Shown here: in pieces, positions 55,204-64,000 of the stretch
Layout: the number at the start of each line of letters is the position of its first letter
How positions within the stretch are numbered: the first letter of the stretch is position 1
Assembly (NCBI GenBank): GCA_002794785.1
Contig: NBBA01000001.1
Coordinates: 248,001 to 312,000, forward strand
DNA length: 64,000 bases
From: Coniferiporia sulphurascens
Taxonomy: Eukaryota; Basidiomycota; Agaricomycetes; Hymenochaetales; Hymenochaetaceae
Reading direction: 5' to 3'
Made by a program: the position numbers and the translations under genes
Notes under the pieces: model-generated
Database searches by the model: none
What the model was told of the DNA's origin: nothing
Seen by the model: the letters and a program-made list of their open reading frames with translations, nothing else

Positions 55204-56862
55204 AATGCTGCCCACTCTGCTTTCGGTTCGGTCTGACGTGGAGCCTATTGATCCCAGTCAAATTCCTTCTTGGCTTTCTGACTATGCGCAAGACAAGTAC
55301 GTCCAAGTTGCAATCGCTACCGCTCTTTGTTACGATACCAGTTGAGTCTATAACAAATTTGATCGTCGGGAACCTTCTTGATTGTTTTTTTAGTCACCAC
55401 ATTCGATAAAGAGGTACGTGTACTTCTGATAACAGCTTGCTTCCTCATTAACTATAGCTACCGCAATGACCCAGTTTAAATACTTTTGGGTGATTATTTC
55501 CAGTACCAAGAACAACTTTGCACAACCGCTGACTATGTTACGATCCGGGTCCAAAAAGAGTTCTCCCCGCAAGACCGCCAGCATAGTCTACTTTCTTGTA
55601 AGTAAACAACACATATATCGTTTTCACAGACCACTGACTAAGCACGAATCTTCCACAGAATCGGTACATAGGAATCGTTTCTGTATTGACGCGTATATTG
55701 CGTGAGCTCGCCACCTTAGACTGGACCCCGCACTGCAGAACTCTAATTATCGAAATGGGCTTAGTTTATGCAGATCACACAAATATAAAGCTGTACGTAT
55801 GTCACGGAATCGCATTTGTGTCGCGGTCTAATAATTGTAACCTTTTAGTTGTAAGGGGCGATTACTCCTCATCATAGGCCGCGTTAATGAGAGTACAGGC
55901 AATTTTTCCTCATGGGCTTATAATTTGGGAGGTGAGCACCCGGTTCAGTTTTTTCCAATAAGGGAAGGGCTAATAGTGATGCGGAAATTAGACTGGATGA
56001 CCATCGTTCTGATAGACTGTAAGGAGCTTCTTTCTATTTCTTCTCACGTTTTCCCGATGCTCCGATGACAGATATTCTCCTGATGAGAGTCCTCGCGCTA
56101 CGGTCTGGAGGTATTTGGCTCAATTTAGAGTTGCTTATAAGCCCCGTGGCTGGATCTAAGGTTTTGACAGAAAGGAAAATGACCGTGTGCCTCAAAGCCT
56201 TGTTTGCTGTAGAATCCATCTTCATGCTAGGGATTGCGATCGACATGATTAAAAGAGAGAAAGGTAGGCGAATAGTCTATACGTCCAGTCTACAAGCTCA
56301 TAATTAGCGGAATAGAAACTGTAGCAGGGGAAGGAGGGTATACATTTTGCGGACAAGACGGCTTGAGTCCTCCTTTGAGTGAGACTCTTTACTGGTTCGT
56401 ACACAATGCCACATAGTGATTTCATGCTTACATCATGACAGGACGGCCCCGCTTGTATACGAGCTTGTCCTGCTTGTTCTGGCTCTTTACAAAGCTACTT
56501 CTCTATGGCGGGAATCGGGTGGGTTTAAGGGCGCCAGTCTCGTTAAAGTCCTCATCCTCGATCAAGTGTTTTATTTTACTGCGTAATTATTTCAATTATC
56601 TTTTGTTTTGGTTGATTTAACATCATTATGTAGTGTAATTATGTGCAGTGTGGTGCACATCACAACAAACTGGGTGGACCAACTTCTTTCCTCCAACGCA
56701 GCGTCCATTATCATACAGCAACTGTTATCATCCCCTACCTTACCCTGCATAGTAGGTTGCCGATTGTTGGTACACCTGAATGAGGCTGCCGAAAGGGGAG
56801 TCAATGGAGGCACGAGCTACAGGGCTCGGAGTCGGAGTGTAAGCGACATACAGTTTGCATAG
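55204..56862 (+). CDS. X7: DUF6533-type membrane protein
   Basis: The exon model fits throughout, with FDKE, FKYFW, NRYIGIVSVLTRI, ILLMRVLALRSG and LKALFAVESIFMLGIAIDMI. Intron 2 starts with a normal GT (GAG|GTACGT, 55414) where the other copies examined have GC. The last exon has TNWVDQLLSSNA and ends SDIQFA. No internal stop is seen. Confidence 0.72.
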
Positions 56863-57297
56863 ATCCTGCCAGTGTGGTTTGGGTTTTGTCGTATTTCTCC
56901 TTTGACTCAGACACACTGCGTGCGTGTATGGGGTGAATCGCAGCGTAAATAGATAGTGATCCTTCCAACTGCTTTCATCTATTTATAATGTGATTCATTC
57001 CGATTCTGATTCCCAGTGCCTTTACCGTGTTTCCCTTGTTCAGTTGTACCTTTGACTGCTTGTAGGACTTGTATTTTAAGTCTTCTCTTCCTACACTTTC
57101 ATTACTTCATTATTTTAATTTATGAGCGATGTATACATGTGGGATCGAGCATGTACGCCTAAACTTCATGCTACTTCCTGAGAATCATGGCTGACATTAC
57201 TATGATTACTCAGCCCATGCTCCGCGCGTCCCAAGAATCTGCTTTGATTGCTAGAAACCTTGAGGCGTGCCGTCGCAGCACAGGTCGATCCTCGTTG
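56863..57297 (+). other. 3' flank of X7
   Basis: Conserved flank, cut at about 57297 by the copia element. Confidence 0.45.
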
Positions 57298-57302
57298 ATA
57301 AG

Positions 57303-57560
57303 TATTAAACAAATATAACGAACGATATAAATATAGTACGTGGTCATATGAACAACCACCTTACTAAGTGAATGATAACGCAATGATAACGCCATACGAT
57401 ATAGGAGCTAGATAGTTATAGTAGTACTAGCTCACGGAACGTGTATATAAGGGGAGCTGGTCTTGCCCTAGAAATACATTGGTTTACGCTGATAACCCAC
57501 CTTTGCCTCAATCTCACCACTGCACCTCATCGTCTACCACAATGTGCGTAGATTTTAAGA
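57303..57560 (+). repeat. copia 5' LTR
   Basis: It runs from TATTAAAC to GATTTTAAGA and holds GTATATAAGGGG as a probable TATA box. The ends are not the usual TG/CA but are fixed by the target duplication. Confidence 0.9.
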
Positions 57561-57571
57561 GGTTATGAGCC
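57561..57571 (+). promoter_or_regulatory. Probable primer binding site
   Basis: GGTTATGAGCC directly follows the 5' LTR, the expected place for tRNA priming. The tRNA was not identified. Confidence 0.5.
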
Positions 57572-57629
57572 TTGACTCTACAACTAACGAAATGATTAAC
57601 AAAAATATACATCCTCGAATAACGAAAAT

Positions 57630-60600
57630 ATGTCTGACGGACAGAAACCAAACACTCGTGAGCAAACATGTTTGCAAAAATTATCAGGATTACGAATAAT
57701 AGCTAACGAACTAAAAATAACGTATACACAGTCATCTACTATCGAAGAACTCGAAGAAAAAATTCAAAAAGCTAAAGATAGCAAAAGGTTAGTCGACCTA
57801 ATACTTCAATGTAACCTAAGACAAATACCTATTAACGGAACGGAACAACAAATACAAGATTGAATAAACAGGTATGATAACTCTACCAAAGACGAAAAAT
57901 TAAAAATAAGAACTGATTATAAACTGGAACTAATGAACCACGCTAAAGATTTAGGAATATCAGATCAAGGAAAATCATCTGAAATCAGATACCGAATAAG
58001 TACGTATTTGGGCATATCAGATCCAAATGAAAAAGCACAATTTAAAATTGATAACCCTTATATTAAGCCAGAAGAAGAAGACAATAAGAAAGAAGACGAC
58101 AATAAAAAAGAAGATAACGAAGAAGAAAACTCCGAAGAATCCAAAAATAACCCATCACGTGAGCCATCAGAACCATCTGATCCTGACGATTCAGACACTA
58201 ACGATACCGAGGAAGATGAACCGAGTATGGCAACTAAACTCGTGGAACTCCAGAAATTCTTCGACAGAATCGAGAAACTCGACGGGCACAGAAACTACAA
58301 ACTCTGGAATTACAGAGTCCGCAGCGCCATCGAGAGTGCAGGTTACGGTAACCTGCTCACTAACTCCCCAGGAACTGGAGAGACTGGTATATCAAGCACT
58401 TTATATAACGGCATTATGCGCACTATGCCCGACAAGATATTGGCTTATTATCTTAATTTTAACAAAGATATTCCAGCACTACTCAAAGCGCTTGACGGAC
58501 AATATAACGTCCAGACAACAATTACAAAGGGCTTTAACGAGGCTGCCCTTTTTGATATCTGAGGTCATGTCAGCCATTTCGATGGAATGCTCGATAACCT
58601 CAGCAATAAATACGAGGAACTCATAGCCCAAGGGGTAAAAGTTTCAGAGTCGACATACATATCGGCTATTACATGGGCAATGCCCGAACAATATCAATAC
58701 GTACTCACACAGAGTGAGTTATATATTAAAACAATTAACGAAACAAATCCAGAAAAAGATGAAATTGAACTAACCCCTCAATTCCTACTAACGGCACTGA
58801 GAAACACCTTTGAGGGGTGGTGTAAAAATCATCAGAGGACAGGAGCGGCAGCTAACCACCTGCCCAAGGACGAGCGGAACCACCCCTACTTTAGGGGCCG
58901 CGGACGTGGTAACAGCTGCGGAGTACAGTCACAAGGTCGCAGCTATAGGGGCCGTGGAGGATACATGCGAGGACGAGGATGAGGGGGATATTCCCCTAAC
59001 CAACAATCACACGTTATTAAGTGCTATAATTGTAACAAGCTAGGGCACTTTAGTCGAGACTGCTGGGCACCAAAAACGGAATGGACGAAGGCAGCTCAGA
59101 AGAAAAAAGAGGACGCGAACGACGACAAAGGAAAAGGAAAGGAAACAGGTACGTCAGCGGCACCGACAACGACTGGGGCAAGTGCGGCCCAGGCTAAACA
59201 TACCGCAGCATCAGCAGCAGCAGCAAACATCGCATCGAGCTCTCGAATCGAGTTAAGCGCCGTAATCGGCCAAGGCGAAATCGGCGCCTTCATAACCGAA
59301 GTCGACGATAACGATTTCGACATGGGAGAATTCCCAATATACTCATATAACGACTTCCTTGACAAAATAGGAAACTATGATAGCGCCATGGAAGATGTGG
59401 ATGATAACAATCTAGACATAAGCATTAACGTTATAACAACAGAAAAATTTGCTAACAATATTTATTCCTCAATGGATATAATTGATACTGGTGCAACGAT
59501 ACATCTAACACCATATCTAAACCGATTACGAAATACATACAAAACCAACACAATCACAATAATGGCCGCCAATAAAACAATGTTTATGGCAAACATAGTA
59601 GGGGATCTTAAGCTTTACATCCCCAACAGACACTCGGTAAGTGTCATAATATTATCAAACATATACTATAATCCTAAAATGAATATGACATTAGTCTCTC
59701 AAGGACTTCCATGTCAAGACGGTTATGAATTTATTTATAAAGAAAATGAATGCACAATAAAGTATCCTAATGGATCTTTATGTGGAAAAATTAAAAACAC
59801 AAATGGATTGTATAGTATATTTAATAACAATGTACAAGCGGCTACAAAAAATGTAACATTATTTGAACTTCACAAAAAACTCGGGCATATAAGTTATGCT
59901 TACATAAAACGATTACTAAAAGAAGATCAAATTACAAATAACAAAATTTCAAACTACGACGAAACTCAATGCACAATTTGCATTGAAGCAAATATAAAAA
60001 GAATGCAAATCCCAAAATTACGTATTTCAAAGTTAGCTGAAAAATTTGGCGATCACATACATATGGACATATGGGGTCCAGCATCCACACATGCTATTGG
60101 AGGATATAAATATCTTCTAACACTTGTAGATGACACTACAAGATGGATAAAAATGATTTTATTAAAAACAAAAGATGAGGGTTTAAATGCTTATACGACT
60201 TGGGCTACTATGCTCAATACACAATTTAACATAAAAATAAAAATATTACAAAGCGACAATGACACAGTGTTTTTAAGTAAACAATTCACTGAATATTTAG
60301 AAAAACATGGAACAATACGAAAGCTGACTGTTCACGATACACCACAACAAAATGGAGTAGCAGAACGATCACATCAAACGATTTTAAATAATACACAAGT
60401 AAATCTGCTACAAGCAAAATTACCACCCAGTTTATGGGGAGAAGCTGTAAAATACAGTACCTACATTTACAATAGAATGCCAAAGAGTGCTATTGATTTT
60501 AAAACACCATATTTTAAACGATATAAAGAAAATTATAACATTGATGACTTAAAAGAATTCGGCCAATATTGCATTATACGACAAGAAGACGTTAATAAAT

Positions 60601-63043
60601 TACAACCAAAAGGAAAATATGCACAATGGCTAGGATTTGACGAAGAAAGTAAAGGTCATAGAACCTATCATAATAGAAAAATTTCAGTCGAATGAAATCT
60701 ACAATTTTTAGATTCTCCACCATCTAAAATTGAAGGGGAGAATATAACAGAAAAACAAAACGAGCAAATAAAAGAATTAACAAATGAAAGACCAATAAGA
60801 ACTATTAAACCAACGAAATGATCATTAGGTCTAAACTTTGACGAACAAAATACAGTCGCTTATCTTACGGAATTTAATCAATTCAATACGGAATTAATAG
60901 GCGATCCTAATTCATATCAACAAGCGATCAATAGAATTGACGCAAATCAGTGGATCACGGCAATGAAAGAAGAAATAAAAACGTTAATCGAAAGATCTAC
61001 ATGGAAAATCATTGATCCACCAAAAGAAGCAAACATAATCGGAACAAGATTCGTTTACAAAACAAAAAGATTAGCAAACGGAGAAATCAAACGATACAAA
61101 GCAAGTGTTACAATTTTCCTTTACTTTCCCTTATGCGCTGACTCACTTCCTCTTCGTCATCATCAGTCAGCGCAACTCCCCCATTTCTCTACCTTACTCA
61201 TCCTTATTCGCCTTGCACCATAAGACGCCATGATGACGCCTTCCTGCACCATCATGATGTGCTTTGCTTACTGATCACTGTACTTGTATTACCAAGGCAT
61301 TCCCTTGAGTTCCACGACCTTCCATAGTCTGGTAAACATACCTAACCAAGTCGCTACAGTAGCAAACACATAGAGTAGCATAAAAGCATGTAACTTCAGT
61401 AGCACAAGCCCTAAGCTTGTGCTCTTTGTTCATACAAGCCCATTATCTGCTACCACCAGTCTACTGTGTGCCTCTGAGCCACCAGCCGCTTTGTCGTAAC
61501 CCGACTCGCTATAAGAAGCCTACTGTGTCCACATCGTCGATCAGGAAGCCCCACCGACGATCATCCTCGACTTATGACATCTAGGAAGCCCCGTTGCCGT
61601 ACCATCAGTCCCGATGATCAGGAAGCCCCGACGTCGATCACCATGTATCCGTTGAGCTTAACAGTAAGATTAGTAGTTCAAGGTTTTGCCCAGAAAGAGG
61701 GCATAGACTACTATTCAAATGACACATTCACTCCAGTAGCACGATTAGCTACAGTAAGAACTATATTAAGTTGGAGCGCAACAAACAATTATGAAATTCA
61801 CCAAATCGATATTAAATCAGCTTACTTATATGGTGAATTAGAAAAAGACGAAAATATATACATAAAACCACCACCAGGAAATTTAATCATAATAAAACCT
61901 GGACAAGTTTTAAAATTAAATAAAGCCTTATACGGATTAAAACAAGCAGGCAGACAATGGTATAAAAAATTATCTGAAATATTAATTGGAATAGGACTAA
62001 CACGAGCAGTCCAAGATAACGCAGTATTCCTAAGAAAAGTAAAAGGAAAAACAATTCTAATACTTTTCATACATGTTGATGACATAACGATATGTGGCTT
62101 AAATCTATTAATAATAAAAGCCTTTAAAGATGAAATAGTAAAACATGTAAAATTCACTGATGGAAATGATATACATTGGTTACTCGGCATTGAAATCGAA
62201 AGAAACCAAGATGAAAGAATTATAAAATTAAGACAAAAACATTATATTGATAATATAATAGAAAAATATAAATTAAAAGACGCTGCAACGGTACGAACAC
62301 CAATGACACCTGGTCAAGTGTTAAAATCACTCAAAAATCCAACTAATGAAGAATTAAACTTCATGAACCAAATACCATATATGAACATGGTTGGAGCATT
62401 ACGATATGCAGCAGATTGTACAAGACCTGACATATCATTCGCAACAGGTCAATTTGCTAGGCATTTAAATAAACCTAGTATTGAACATTACAATGCAGTA
62501 AAACACTGTTTCAAATATTTAAAAGGAACGAACGATTATTGGTTAATACTCGGAGGAAAAGAACCAATCGAGTTAATCAGATATACCGATGCTGATGGAA
62601 TGACACAAGAAGGCCATAAAGCAATATCAGGATATATATTCCAAATAGGAAATGCAACGACATCATGGTCAAGTAAAAAACAAGAATTAGTGTCATTATC
62701 AGTATGTGAAGTGGAATTACAAGCTTTAACTCATGGAGTAAAAGAAGCTATATGGCTAAGAAGACTGGTTGAAGAGGTACTGCAGACCTTGGATACACCT
62801 ACGAAAATATTATGTGATAATCAAGCAGCCATAACTATAGTAAATTCAACGGAACAAAAATATATGCAAAGAACAAAACACATTGATATACGAAAAGATT
62901 TTTTATGAGATTATATTGAGAATGAAACCATATCAGTTTCATATATTCCAACTGGACAGCAAAAGGCTGATATTATGACGAAAGCGCTAACGATCGAATT
63001 AATCAAACGTTTTACAAGTTTACTTTGCCTAGTAAAAGTTTGA
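57630..63043 (+). pseudogene. gag-pol: copia Gag-Pol polyprotein with six TGA stops and an LTR insertion
   Basis: The frame starts MSDGQKPNTREQ. Gag has three SAP-like helix motifs within the first ~130 residues, an acidic linker, a UBN2-like Gag domain (LDGHRNYKLWNYRV), an RGG-rich stretch and a zinc knuckle (CYNCNKLGHFSRDC). Pol has protease (IIDTGATIHLTP), integrase (HKKLGH, CTICIEA, HMDIWGPA, NGVAERSHQ), RT (LYGLKQAGRQWY, HVDDITI) and RNase H (YTDADG, DNQAAI). In-frame TGA lie at 57861, 58560, 58980, 60693, 60819 and 62906. The frame is cut at 61105 by a solo LTR-A between YKA and RLVVQGFAQ. The terminal stop is TGA at 63041-63043. Confidence 0.92.
61106..61663 (+). mobile_element. Solo LTR-A (558 bp) in copia RT, duplication GCAAG/GTAAG
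   Basis: It has the same ends as the gypsy-1 LTRs. The target duplication has one mismatch. It shows that gypsy LTR-A elements were active after this copia copy inserted. Confidence 0.9.
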
Positions 63044-63050
63044 AGGGGAG
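63042..63050 (+). promoter_or_regulatory. copia polypurine tract
   Basis: GAAGGGGAG directly precedes the 3' LTR and overlaps the Pol stop codon. Confidence 0.7.
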
Positions 63051-63308
63051 TATTAAACAAATATAACGAACAATATAAATATAGTATGTGGTCATATGAA
63101 CAACCACCTTACTAAGTGAACGATAACGCAATGATAACGCCATACGATATAGGAGCTAGATAGTTATAGTAGTACTAGCTCACGGAATGTGTATATAAGG
63201 GGAGCTGGTCTTGCCCTAGAAATACATCGGTTTATGCTGATAACCCACCTTTGCCTCAATCTCACCACTGCACCTCATCGTCTACCACAATGTGCGTAGA
63301 TTTTAAGA
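63051..63308 (+). repeat. copia 3' LTR
   Basis: It is 258 bp and collinear with the 5' LTR, with six CpG-type differences. Confidence 0.9.
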
Positions 63309-63313
63309 ATAAG

Positions 63314-64000
63314 AGATTTCTTTGTGGCCGTTTCCAACCAAGAGCATACATGCAGCTAACTACAAGTAAAACTTCACAGAGCGTGAGACCTAAATACCAA
63401 ATGTAGTCGCATAGTCGAGATTACCAAATCATAATTCCAACATTGATACTCGAAATGTGCACAGAATTTCAGCTGCAGACACGTGCCGATCAAAGACTGA
63501 GGAAAGATAGGGCCAGAGTAACATTCATCTCTTAGACTGACACTTAGCCCCGGTTCATGTTCGGATTCCGCATCTACTGAGCTTGCATCGTCCTTATTTG
63601 AGGATGTGCCTTGCCAATACCCATTTGTCAATGTCTATGAAAAGAAAGGAGAGGGCGGGTGCCGGCCGCTCCAATAAGCGCTACAGTTGGTCTTACTGGA
63701 TCGCCCGAATCAAGTCTCAGAGGAAGTGAGGCGACGATCCGAGCGAATATTAATGGGCAAAAGTAGCGACTGTCTCGACGCATACGGCAGAGGTCTCTCG
63801 CATGTGACCGCAGATCATTGAGTTTGTGTGTTACGTAAGTAACTTCGCGTATCGGCCCCGCTTTCTCCCGACATTTTTTGGCTCCGCAATTTTGCAGTCC
63901 TCTTCCCATCCACAACCAGCAGTGGCATCGCCGCGCCGTGCATCGGGTGGCACAACCTCAGGCCATAGGCCGGCATGTCCCACAACATCGCCACTTAGGC
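63314..64000 (+). pseudogene. Start of Y7, continuing past the window
   Basis: It resumes the X7 downstream flank after the copia element and matches the Y4 segment at 41480-42060 closely (CGATCCGAGCGAATATTAATGG, then GGTGGCACAACCTC). It ends at the window edge before the conserved Y blocks. Confidence 0.4.

Larger units (their letters stand above)
57303..63308 (+). mobile_element. Complete Ty1/copia element, target duplication ATAAG
   Basis: It is 6,006 bp with 258-bp LTRs and ATAAG at 57298-57302 and 63309-63313. Gene order protease-integrase-RT-RNase H marks it as Ty1/copia. One reading frame spans Gag to RNase H with six TGA interruptions and one LTR insertion. The two LTRs differ at six positions, all CpG transitions. 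Confidence 0.95.

Noticed and set aside
19415..56862. CRISPR-like array because of regular repetition
   Set aside because: The period is kilobases and the units are intron-containing genes; there are no short direct repeats with spacers.
57630..63043. Alternative genetic code with TGA as Trp in the copia element
   Set aside because: Conserved Trp positions use TGG, several TGA sites align with Arg, and the LTRs independently show CpG transitions.

Overview
This window looks like a transposon-rich segment of a basidiomycete (probably Agaricomycotina) nuclear genome. The evidence is a tandem family of multi-exon DUF6533-type membrane protein genes with short introns, chromodomain-bearing Ty3/gypsy elements, a KDZ-like transposon fragment, and an SREBP-type bHLH gene fragment. 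No rRNA, tRNA or CRISPR array was recognised. Names such as LTR-A to LTR-F, P, X, Y and Z are local labels.

Positions 1-19414 are a nested pile of retroelements. Two copies of a long LTR-like element (LTR-D, 579-2745 on + and 3765-14605 on -) each carry a sense ORF for an unrecognised ~210-residue protein (P). The minus copy was hit by LTR-E (4181-4563) and by a related long LTR (LTR-F, 4889-13985) that has its own P gene. LTR-F was then hit by a complete chromovirus, gypsy-1 (5061-12666). Most insertions still show perfect 5-bp target duplications, so the order can be read. To the right lie a KDZ-like fragment split by a solo copia LTR, a recombinant LTR-A, and the 3' half of a second chromovirus (gypsy-2, 16099-19414) that itself holds an LTR-E.

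Positions 19415-57297 and 63314-64000 are a tandem array with a period near 4.4-5.0 kb. Each unit has a DUF6533 gene (X, 12 exons, about 320 aa), an unrecognised gene or remnant (Y) with a conserved C-terminus, and a spacer (Z). X copies start at 20220, 29603, 34459, 39460, 43914, 48787 and 55204. Unit 1 is enlarged by a ~4 kb block carrying a possible F-box-like remnant and a minus-strand chimera of a bHLH factor joined to a subtilase fragment. Unit 6 carries a palindromic Tc1/mariner-like foldback element (50857-52453), and unit 7 a complete Ty1/copia element (57303-63308) with a solo gypsy LTR in its reverse transcriptase.

The retroelements are decayed in a specific way: nearly all in-frame stops are TGA where Arg (CGA) is expected, and paired LTRs differ almost only at CpG sites. 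This points to methylated-CpG deamination. The points I consider most novel are the LTR-borne P genes, the X-Y array, the bHLH-subtilase chimera and the long palindrome.
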